Assembly: GCA_003550325.1 (NCBI GenBank)
Contig: QKWP01000260.1
Span: 3,293-67,292 of the forward strand
DNA from: Gigaspora rosea
Lineage: Eukaryota > Glomeromycota > Glomeromycetes > Diversisporales > Gigasporaceae
Length of the DNA stretch: 64,000 nucleotides
Direction of reading: 5' to 3'
Positions 48,406 to 56,312 of this stretch are shown here, piece by piece. Position numbers and translations under genes: made by a program. Below the pieces are notes generated by a model, which saw only the letters and a list, made by a program, of their open reading frames with translations, searched no databases and was not told the DNA's origin. Every line of letters starts with the position of its first letter. The first letter of the stretch is position 1.

Positions 48406-49137
48406 TAACATAACATGATTAGAAAAGTTCAAACAAACGTTCATTTTTGCCAAAAATCGGTTATTTATCGAAAGTCCATATAAGAAACCATCTTTAGTGC
48501 TTTAACAAAAAGTTTTCATTAGGCAATTTTACAATATAAAAGCTCTTTTTAACCCTAACTCTAAGCTAACCCAACCCTTATATTAGGGATGTTAAAATGC
48601 TTATATAAACTCTGCTCAAGCAGGTTCAAAGTACAAACTTTTACAGTTTGCTCTTAAATTTTTTAAGCACTGCTTAAAAGCAAATATGCTTTTAATGCTT
48701 TAGACCTGCTTAAAGCAATTATGCTTTAAATTTGCTCAAAAGCAAATATGCTTTAAGTCAGCTTAATTTAAATTTGTTCAAAGCAAATATGCTTTAAATA
48801 AATTTTAAAAATCTATTTTTACTAGCTTTATTTTTTAATAATTTAATAAATAAATTTTTTGTTGCAATAGCTATGCAAAGTTAATTAATTAGTTCTTATA
48901 ATCTAACTAGATAAAATTTTAATAAATAATTTTTATATGTTCTAATAACTTCCAAATAATTCTATTTTTAAAAATCACAATTCTGTAAATACATAATTAT
49001 GAATATTAAATACCAAATTAAAATCAAAATAACTATAATTTATTTTATTTTTTTTTAAACTTTGGCAATCTCGCCGGTGCATCCTTTATTAAGACTTTGC
49101 AATGATACATGAATATACAAATTGTAACAAGGATACA

Positions 49138-49252
49138 ACTAGCTGCTCGTACACTTTTGGTGTCTAATTTAAGTAGTCTGCCCAAAGGTTTTACACTAGC
49201 TGCCATACCTACAACCCGCTACGGGTGTTGCCTATTTAAACCCTCTGATTAT
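49138..49252 (-). repeat. Segment shared by the two retroposons, copy in (a)
   Basis: TACACTTTTGGTGTCTAATT, AAGTAGTCTGCCC, TTACACTAGCTGCCATACCT and the CCCTCTGATT end recur at 50502-50613 in the same orientation with about 15-20% changes. In (a) the segment is near the 3' end, whereas in (b) it follows the head. Confidence 0.85.
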
Positions 49253-49379
49253 CAAATTGCTTACCCAATCATACTTAACAAGTAAATGCCTGACATCCCC
49301 CGGCTGCTTTTAAAGTGCCCAGAAGTGATCTGCCGCACCAAACCTAATCTACTTACTTTCGACATATCTGGAAGTTTAA

Positions 49380-49519
49380 GGGTAGAGTATTTTTTTGGCT
49401 TGTGTAATGTATAAATTTGCAGATCCCTGCTCCTGATTGGCCAAACCACCCGTTTGGCCAATCAGGAACAGGTGATCTGCAAATTTATACGTTATACAAG
49501 CCAAAAAAATACTCTACCC
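49380..49519. mobile_element. 140-bp palindromic element flanked by TTAA
   Basis: GGGTAGAGTATTTTTTTGGC at the left is the complement of the right end. Both arms continue to GATCTGCAAATTTATAC and the centre is TGGCCAAACCACCCGTTTGG. TTAA lies outside both ends (49376-49379, 49520-49523). TTAA TSDs are used by piggyBac-type elements; assignment on this alone is weak. Confidence 0.7.
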
Positions 49520-50080
49520 TTAACCTCATGATCCATGTCCCACACACTTCAACACGAGGTTTTTTCAGCCACCTATCGGTAGCTGAATTGGCCCTTATTA
49601 GGTTCATTCTGATCCCGGCCACCCACCTTCTCTGGTAGTACCATCATAGATCTTTACTATTACCTTCTAATTCAGGACTTTGCCAAACGGGTTTCCATTT
49701 CTCCGGTTCCCTGAATTTTTCGGTATAACAGTAACACTATTGTGCCGTAGCTCCCATTCAAGATGGTGGAACCAAGGTAACAGGCTTTTAACCCAACCGA
49801 TCTGAGCCACATGGTTACCGAACACAGGCCTATATTCAAAACATCAACAGTGGAATTCGAACTGTTGACCTGCCGCTTGGGGGTGATACCTTGACCACTT
49901 CTCTAAGGCACCACATTCTCAAAATAACTATAATATTCTAATACCTAATCTTATATTAACTTAGAGTTTTATTTTAATTCTAATAAAACTTAGAATTATT
50001 ATAGTCAAGACAAAAGATTTTAATTTTTTGAAATTATAATTATTTAAAATTTTTTTAAATTTAAATTTTGGATTAATAAT

Positions 50081-50751
50081 TTTTTTTTTTAAACTTACAC
50101 CGGTTGCTAAACGAGTGTGTTAATATTTTTATTAATTTATCAATTGACAAATTACATATTAAACTATTTTAGTTAGCATACATCCGGCTAGCCCTATTTC
50201 AGACCGCCCAAATGCCCGGTGGGCACCGAGCTTTTACCCTCCCAATCACCGCCTTCGGACAATCGCCACCAGAACGATGTTGGTACAAATGGACACCACC
50301 TCGGAATGATTGCGCCACGAGTTCATGTAGTATCTTCTCAGACTTCGGCCTCACATTACGTCTCGTGACTTCGGTTAATCCAAATCAGGTTCTAACTCCT
50401 TTCACTTCACCGCCACAGATTTAACAACAGCAACTGCCCAATTTAGGTAAACCTGTAAACGCCGACGGAAGACCCAGACCATAGACGAGGACGCATCTAG
50501 CCACACGTGCACTTTTGGTGCCTAATTTAAGTAGTCCGCCCGCAGGTTCTACACTAGCTGCCATACCTGCACTCCAACTATCAGAAGTGCCTAATTAAGC
50601 CCTCTGATTTTCTGGCCAGCTGACATAACGCGGATCTACAAGTTTTCTTAACCAGCTGGTATTTTCCTTTATTGCCTCTGGGGGGACTTGAAACGGCAAC
50701 TTTCGATTTGCATCCTGGGAGCGTAACCGCTATGCTATCGGCCCGCAGGAC
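50081..50751 (-). mobile_element. SINE-like retroposon (b), tRNA-type head, 15-bp TSD
   Basis: Read on the minus strand it starts at 50751 with GTCCTGCGGGCCGATAGC. An A-box TAGCATAGCGG is at 50728-50738 and a B-box GTTTCAAGTCC at 50684-50694, 33 bases apart. It ends in a run of A at 50081-50091. The flanks TTTTGGATTAATAAT at 50066-50080 and 50752-50766 are identical. It is 671 bp long and GC-rich relative to its surroundings. The head differs from that of retroposon (a), yet ~112 bases of body are shared. The open plus-strand frame at 50212-50424 has no recognisable domain. Confidence 0.8.
50502..50613 (-). repeat. Segment shared by the two retroposons, copy in (b)
   Basis: This is the partner of 49138-49252: TGCACTTTTGGTGCCTAATT, AAGTAGTCCGCCC, CTACACTAGCTGCCATACCT and CCCTCTGATT. 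Confidence 0.85.
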
Positions 50752-51152
50752 TTTTGGATTAATAATATATTGTATATTGTTTTTTAAATATTTTATATAT
50801 TGGGTTATAGTACAATTGAAATTTAATTCATTGGTATTTTAAACAATTCTGATAAAAACCATTAGTATCAAAGTAAATATACTTTAAGTATAAACTAAAT
50901 TGCTTGATCACTTTAATATTTTTATTATACAAATTTGCCTATATAAAGTATGCTTGTATAAGCATGCTTGTATAAATTTGCTTATATAAGTATGCTTATA
51001 TAAACTGGTTTATAAAAACCAGTTCAGTTTGCTTCAGTATCCAAGCAGGTATGCTTCGAGCATAAACTAAACTGCTTGAGCAATTTAACATCACTATCTT
51101 ATATGAATATTAACAAACTTTAAATAATTTTGCTGCGCCACCAACCTGGCAC

Positions 51153-51300
51153 TAGTGTTCTGCAGATCCGATTTGAGGAGCCAGATCTGATCCGGATTTC
51201 AGATCGGATCCGGATCCATGATTTATAAGTACTACCGAATCTGGATCCATATTGGGATCTGATCTAGTAGATCCGTTTGGATCCGTTCTAATAATAGGCT
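51153..51300. mobile_element. Fragment with TAGTG end and GGATCC words
   Basis: It starts TAGTGTTCTGCAGATCCGAT and continues with repeated GATCCGGAT, AGATCTGATCC and GGATCCGTT words. This is the same style as the hAT-like elements elsewhere in the window. No matching right end was found, so it is a truncated copy at best. Confidence 0.45.
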
Positions 51301-51483
51301 GGATTCTGATTGGCTTATATTGCTAAAAAAAATGTTCCCTTAACTTCTAAGGCATCTAATTTTTAAAATGTTAAATAAACTTTGAATGCCTTTTTAAGTT
51401 TTTCACGGCTTCTAAGTTTTCTAAACTTTCTAAATTTTCTAAACTTTTTAAGCCTTCTAAGCCTTCTAATCCCTAACGATTAT

Positions 51484-51495
51484 AAAAGAAAGGGA
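51484..51495 (+). other. Polypurine tract before a remnant LTR
   Basis: AAAAGAAAGGGA directly precedes the TGTTATA start of the LTR. This is the place and composition of the primer for plus-strand DNA synthesis in LTR elements. Confidence 0.65.
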
Positions 51496-51724
51496 TGTTA
51501 TAATAATAAATTTTAGATTTAAAGAACTTTGTGTTACGCATTATGATGTTGAATGAGGAACTTTTTTTAAAAGAAACTTTTTCTGATACCTAAGAACTTT
51601 TTAATGTTTAAGATCATGGTAGAGAAAACTAGATAAACCGTATGTATATAACAATATTATTTTCAATAATTCTGTTATAGAATGGTTTCTTGAATAGAAA
51701 CTTTAAGCACAGAGTAAAACGGAA

Positions 51725-51836
51725 TTTTACAGTTTTACAGTTTTACAGTTTTATAGTTTTACAGTTTTACAGTTTTACAGTTTTATAGTTTTACAGTTTT
51801 ACAGTTTTACAGTTTTATAGTTTTACAGTTTTACAG
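51725..51836 (+). repeat. TTTTACAG octamer array with 32-bp higher-order period
   Basis: Fourteen octamers occur, and every fourth is TTTTATAG rather than TTTTACAG, giving a strict 3:1 pattern over three 32-bp periods plus two octamers. It lies in the U3 part of the remnant LTR, 28 bases upstream of its TATA motif. Confidence 0.93.
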
Positions 51837-51864
51837 TTTTTATTGGTTGATGAGTTTTACAAAA

Positions 51865-51877
51865 GATATATAAACCC
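51865..51877 (+). promoter_or_regulatory. TATA motif of the remnant LTR
   Basis: GATATATAAACCC is identical, base for base, to the minus-strand TATA motif of the Ty3 LTR at 63867-63879. Promoter role is inferred from position. Confidence 0.65.
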
Positions 51878-52179
51878 TAGCTTTTATTCTTCCTTAGCTT
51901 TAGTGATTTGTTCCCTGCAATTCTTTAGTTATAGGAATTCTTTAGGCACAGAAACCTTTAGATAGTCTTGTAGCAAAGTCTTGTAACGTACTTAAATAAA
52001 ATATATCTTTGCCCAACTAAATACACTCCAGTTCTTTGAGTAAAATATATCAAACTGCCACAGTGAGGAAACATTCCACTTCCACACCGCTTTATATCTT
52101 TTCTGACCTACAAGATCCCTGTCGCCGTGTGCTATGTTGCTAGTGGTATATTAAGAAAGCTATACAGCTTGTAACATTT

Positions 52180-52195
52180 TAGTGCCTTCTGGTGG
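52180..52195 (+). other. Primer-binding site after the remnant LTR
   Basis: TAGTGCCTTCTGGTGG lies three bases past the LTR end. It differs at two positions from TGGTGCCTTCTGGCGG, the corresponding site of the Ty3 element at 63520-63535. Both would pair with the same tRNA 3' end type (ending GGCACCA). Confidence 0.7.
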
Positions 52196-52211
52196 AACGC
52201 ATTAAAAACTG

Positions 52212-52600
52212 TTGGAAATATTAAAAATAGCCAGAACTTTTAGGACCTCCTTCTCTTCCTTATCCTCTTTGAAAATTAAAGTAGTCAGGAACATTGTTCA
52301 AGTATTGAAGAGTAGAAACATTAAGTTGAATCCACTCCTTCTTTTTTTCTTTTGGAAAAGATTATTTCTTTTATTTACGTCTGACTATTACCAAGGAGTA
52401 ATAGCTTTTGGTTTTCCTGTCTAATTGAAAAAGATTCGTTCAGAAGAGTATACTTGAAGTCTCTTGCTTTTGTAGCACCGGTATTTTTTTGTCAAATTGA
52501 AAAAGATTCGTTCAGAAGGGCATACTTGAAGCCTCTGCTTTTGTAGCACCCCATTTAGTTATTTAGTTTTTTTTAGACACAGTTTAATAGTTTATTAATG
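52212..52600 (+). other. Decayed leader after the remnant LTR, with a 72-bp duplication
   Basis: No gag-like frame follows the primer-binding site; the short open frame at 52212-52424 has no recognisable domain. Between 52422 and about 52560 a ~72-bp unit is present twice (AATTGAAAAAGATTCGTTCA through GCTTTTGTAGCACC). Confidence 0.6.
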
Positions 52601-52619
52601 AAAATTTTATGAAATGAAA

Positions 52620-53340
52620 AACCTCTCACCCTCTTAAAATTTGGTTCTCACCAAATCTCCAACTCTACAAAATCTCAAATCTACCACATTTACATCAACT
52701 CCACATTCACTTAAACCCAACCTCACAAATTCCAAATTCATCCAAACCCTACTGTTGCCACAAACCCAATTTCACTAAAATCCTACTCTTTTAAACTCCA
52801 ACTTTACAAATCCAACTCCAAGTACCCACTACATATATGCTATAACAAAACATTTATTACTTATTATTTATTTATCTCTTTATTTAATATATTTTAATTT
52901 AATTTAATACATTTACCCAACCCAAACCTACTTCTAATTTTCTAACCTCTAAACCCGACTATTTTAAAAATCTTATCTTTAAACACCACTGTATCTGTCT
53001 ACCTTTTTCCTCAACTATGAATCTATCCTTATAATCGTCTATTCCGAATACCCTATTTCTAATTATCTAAAGCTCCCAAATCTAATCCAACTTTCGAATC
53101 CACCTCTAATCACCCTTTCCAAATATGATTTTAAACTCGTCCTCCACCTCTATCCATTTCTTGTTATCTGCTTCTTACCTCTAAAACTACCCCTAAACCT
53201 TTATTCCTTATAACCCGCTAAACACTAAAATCCACCTCTCTTATTTCAAATCAACTAATCCTTAAACCTGAATTTATCTAAGCTAATACCCTACGTCTTC
53301 ATCTAAAACCCAATCCTCCCTATTAACCCTAACACCTTAT
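52620..53340. other. G-depleted, C-rich stretch (~720 bp)
   Basis: On the plus strand G is almost absent over long runs, for example AATCTCCAACTCTACAAAAT and AACCCAACCTCACAAATTCC, while C remains common. No open frame of length and no repeat unit were found. Such skew is unusual compared with the rest of the window. Confidence 0.75.
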
Positions 53341-54858
53341 CTCTTGTGACTGCATTCAAGCAGACGTAATACGATGACCTCAAGTCGCCTTTTTGAAAAT
53401 TTCAAGTTAAACGACTGAGTCCATAAACGATCTGCTGAATTTGAACTACCTGTACCTTCGATTAAAACGGAGACAGTTAAATTCCCAAACCCCAAATACC
53501 AACACTTCAAAATTGAAGAATCCTAATTCCATTGGTCATGGTCCCAGAATCTCAACCTCTACCCGAAACTTTGACTTTTCCAAAGATCCGGCTTTTAATT
53601 AATTCACTGAACTTGATTCGCTCTATCGAAAGAATTGGCCGATTCGAGATCCCGAACTAATAAATCGTGAAGACTGATCATCTTGTTGCAATGATCATCT
53701 TGTCTGTGACCACCTTGATTGCACTAATCATATTCATTGTATGGATCATTTTTTTAGTTAATCATTCGCCACTGTACATATATACTAAAAAAAAATAATA
53801 ATAAATAAATAAATAAATAATATAATAATAAATAGAAATATTTTTACTCATCAAGCATTTTCGAATCATTTGCATTAATCATCACAATATTTCATTGGCA
53901 TCAAACATTTGGTCATATTGATACTCAATAGACCTGTTAACGCTTTTTGAAAGCTCCCCCATATCATGAAAAGCTCAATATCTCTTTGAGAGATTCTAAA
54001 CGCCAACCCGAGATTCCAGATTTAACTTTTCGAAATCGCCAAGAAAAGATCTATCTAGATGAAAAAAAAGTTTAACCAAAAAAAAAAAAATTATTACCGG
54101 GACTACTAACGTACCAGAAACAGCAAAGACCCACCCCAAAATAGGTCCCAATCCTAACTTATGAATCGTCTGTTTGGAAAATTTCAACCTGGTTGTTGCC
54201 AAAAATTTGGCATCCAAAGAAATTGGCACCATATCAGACAATGAGGCCAAACGATGAAAGTTTGCATATGTCAACCCTGCAGTCCTATCGTCAATACGGC
54301 ACCGCCCTAGTAACAAGACTCAGGCCAAAAAAAGACAAGAAATTAGTCAATTTTTTTTTTAAAAAAACAAAAGAAGAAGAAGACCCGACCTTACAAAAAA
54401 AAATCAGACTCAGACCCAAGACCCGTAGAAAAAAAAAAAAACTAGCCAAATTTTTTTTTATAAAAAAAAAATTAACTCTATGCATGGAGAACTACTCTCA
54501 CAAAACGAGACTATACTAAGTACGTCGAACGTAGTAAGGAAACTTAAAACTACCCAAAGCACTCGGACCCATGAAAGAGGTGCCACCCTGGGACAATCAC
54601 CCTGCAACAACAAGAGCCTGTAGAGAAAGATAGGATCTAGCGAAGGACCATGCCTACGAAACAAGACCACTTCGAAGATATATATATCAGAAGTACTGAA
54701 CAGACCCAAGCTACTTCAAATACCGGGAAGATACACAAGACTCGACCTAACAAGATCTACCTAGAATATAGGAAAGAAGACCCGACTTGGTGAAGCAAAG
54801 CAAGACCCAAACAAAAAAAAAATTTAATACATATGTATAAATATCTACAAAAACATAT
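53341..54858. other. Region with coding-like relics, no intact gene
   Basis: Around 53510-53760 one plus-strand frame reads PLVMVPESQPLPETLTFPKI, then ELDSLYRKNWPIRDPELINR and SCCNDHLVCDHLDCTNHIHC, broken by three stops; the family is not recognised. Around 54300-54480 are A-rich runs alternating with GACCC/GACTC words. Open frames on either strand at 53996-54709 overlap one another and look accidental. Confidence 0.4.
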
Positions 54859-55409
54859 TGTTACAGTACCGGAAGCCTTCTTTAATTCCGATAAAGTAAC
54901 AATCACACGGCTTCTGAGATCCCTTACTTTGGGCATGAAGCGGTGTGCAAGAGAGAAGTATAGTTTCTTTTATGTCTGTAAGAAACTACACACTTCTCTA
55001 AGGCAGTTCGATATAAAACAACAAGAGATAATAGACAGTTTATTAATTTAACAAGAGGGCTATTCCAAGGTGTCTGTTCCTTAGAAATCCCAAGAGTTTA
55101 TTAATAATAAGGGAGGAGGATAATAAATATAAAGGTAAAGATAAAATACAATGTCTGGATCTGCCTAAAACTAAGGGAAATAAGGTGGGTTTATTTATCT
55201 ATTGAGCTAAGCGTTGCTAAGCGTCGTTAAGCGTCGCTAAGCGTCATTGAGTGTCACTAAGCGTCGTTAAGCGTCGCTAAGCGTCATTGAGTGTCATTGC
55301 ACATCAATTTCGCATATCACTATTACTAAATACAGTTATTACAAAATTTCCTTATTAAGTTCTAATTTTCAAACTAATTTCTACCAAAATTAAAACCTAT
55401 TCTATAACA
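54859..55409 (-). repeat. 3' LTR of the Ty3 element (551 bp)
   Basis: Plus-strand ends are TGTTACAGTACCGG and CCTATTCTATAACA, an inverted TGTTA/TAACA pair. It matches 63538-64000 with about eight differences in the first ~365 aligned bases, nearly all transitions. On the minus strand U3 holds a 10-bp tandem array (55203-55300), then GATAAATAAACCC in place of the TATA motif kept in the other LTR, then AATAAA (55097-55102). Flanking TSD cannot be tested because the other end lies outside the window. Confidence 0.93.
55203..55300 (-). repeat. GCTAAGCGTC decamer array in the LTR
   Basis: About ten units of GCTAAGCGTC or TTAAGCGTCG-type decamers occur, directly upstream of the TATA position on the coding strand. 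The copy in the other LTR (63893-64000) has a different unit order, so the array changes faster than the rest of the LTR. Confidence 0.9.
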
Positions 55410-55421
55410 TTTCTCTCCCCT
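55410..55421 (-). other. Polypurine tract of the Ty3 element
   Basis: On the coding strand AAAGGGGAGAGAAA lies between the last ORF and the TGTTATAG start of the 3' LTR. It is the expected primer for plus-strand synthesis. Confidence 0.85.
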
Positions 55422-56216
55422 TTAAGAACGAACTCCGTGAGTTCTAATTTGGGGAAGGACTTGAGAAAGTTCGGCATCAGTTAACCTCGTAATCATTGTA
55501 TAAGTAATATAGGTTGTTCGAGAGATATTTTCTAGAGGTCGATTAGAGAAAAGCAATTTCATCCGTCTGGCACACTTCCATGTGTCTCGGGCTCTTCTTT
55601 CTCCTTGAGTCTTCTCAATTATTGATTGAATATCTTCATGAGCATCAGGGTACTTGTCTATAAGGTTACCAAGATAATAATAAGCTTCGAGCAGCTTAGT
55701 CTGGTCTTGTCTGTTTCTAGTTCGAGTTTTAATTCGTTTGAGAATTTTCTGTAATTTCTCTTGATACGTTATTCCAGTATATGGAGGGGTAGAGGTCTGA
55801 GTTAGAGGTCCACAAGGTTGGATAATATCTTGTATAATCCTGCTTAATTTTTCAGGTAATGGGGCAGGAGTGACTTCTTCTTGATTAGTAATTGGAACTG
55901 TTAACGCTTCTTCTTGTATATCTTCTAGTTCCAAGTTCGGGTTTATTTCTTCTGTGTCATTTACTTCTGGTAAATTAATTTCTAATTGCTCTGTGTCTTC
56001 TAGAGTGTTCAGAAAATTATTTGAGTCTGGCTCAAGAAAAGAAGTAATTACATTAGTAAGGTCAATAGTCTGAGTGGTATCATTATTATCACATAACCAT
56101 ACACATTGTGATGTAATCCACAATGCATAATTTTGGGCGGCATTATCTTGTTTCCATGTCTGAAAAAGGTATTGGAGGGCTAACAAGGTTTGAGGTTGCA
56201 ATGTAGGGGTAGTCAT
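55422..56216 (-). CDS. Extra ORF between integrase and 3' LTR, unknown function
   Basis: This is an open 264-residue frame in the position where env sits in retroviruses. It has no signal peptide, no membrane segment and no cysteine pattern, so it is not an envelope-like protein. The first ~130 residues are acidic (many Glu, Asp, Asn) with a hydrophobic, Trp-containing start (LQYLFQTWKQDNAAQNYALW). Residues ~150-240 are basic and helical (YQEKLQKILKRIKTRTRNRQ, RARDTWKCARRMKLLF). The stop lies directly at the polypurine tract. It starts about 97 bases after the integrase stop and is likely translated from a separate or spliced RNA. I do not recognise the family. That it stays open while RT is broken suggests it was under selection until recently. 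Confidence 0.7.
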   Translation of the reverse strand: MTTPTLQPQTLLALQYLFQTWKQDNAAQNYALWITSQCVWLCDNNDTTQTIDLTNVITSFLEPDSNNFLNTLEDTEQLEINLPEVNDTEEINPNLELEDIQEEALTVPITNQEEVTPAPLPEKLSRIIQDIIQPCGPLTQTSTPPYTGITYQEKLQKILKRIKTRTRNRQDQTKLLEAYYYLGNLIDKYPDAHEDIQSIIEKTQGERRARDTWKCARRMKLLFSNRPLENISRTTYITYTMITRLTDAELSQVLPQIRTHGVRS

Positions 56217-56312
56217 TTTTGGGAAAATTCCAAAAGGGGTAGTTGTATAAATACATTTTGAGGTTTTACGAATTAAATTGTGTGTTTCATCCCCTTGTAG
56301 ATCAAATTTCTT

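Larger units (their letters stand above)
49040..49918 (-). mobile_element. SINE-like retroposon (a), tRNA-type head, 16-bp TSD
   Basis: Read on the minus strand, the element starts near 49918 with a tRNA-like head. An A-box-like TAGAGAAGTGG is at 49895-49905 and a B-box GTTCGAATTCC at 49852-49862, 32 bases apart as in tRNA genes. The 3' end runs into an A-rich tail at 49040-49056. Identical flanks TCAAAATAACTATAAT are at 49024-49039 and 49919-49934. The 879-bp length includes a later 140-bp palindromic insertion. It is more GC-rich than the surroundings and has no convincing protein. RNA polymerase III transcription and LINE-driven movement are inferred from SINE biology. Confidence 0.78.
48584..51096. 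mobile_element. hAT-like element with TGCTTTAA words and nested retroposons
   Basis: The ends are TAGGGATGTTAAAATGCTTA and, on the complement, TAGTGATGTTAAATTGCTCA. The 8-bp flanks CCTTATAT (48576-48583) and TCTTATAT (51097-51104) differ at one base. Subterminal blocks (48600-48800 and 50890-51085) contain TGCTTTAAGCAAATATGCTT-like words. Two retroposons (49040-49918 and 50081-50751) inserted later into the middle, so the original element was about 930 bp. Confidence 0.83.
51496..52176 (+). mobile_element. Remnant LTR (681 bp) in plus orientation
   Basis: It starts TGTTATAATAATAAATTTTA and ends TACAGCTTGTAACA, so TGTTA faces TAACA as in the Ty3 LTR at 54859. It shows U3-R-U5 order: a TTTTACAG array (51725-51836), the TATA motif GATATATAAACCC (51865-51877), and AATAAA (51995-52000). 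A PPT precedes it and a primer-binding site follows. It is a different family from the 54.9-64 kb element by sequence, but with the same end type. Confidence 0.75.

Noticed and set aside
50680..50751. Functional tRNA gene
   Set aside because: A and B boxes are present but the T-arm pairing is poor and no clean acceptor stem or cloverleaf could be drawn; a retroposon head fits better with the TSD and A tail.
53996..54709. Open frames on both strands of 60-108 codons
   Set aside because: Overlapping in opposite strands, driven by A/T runs and GACCC words, no domain recognised.
55422..56216. Envelope protein of a retrovirus-like element
   Set aside because: No signal peptide, transmembrane segment, glycosylation-rich ectodomain or fusion-like segment in the ORF.
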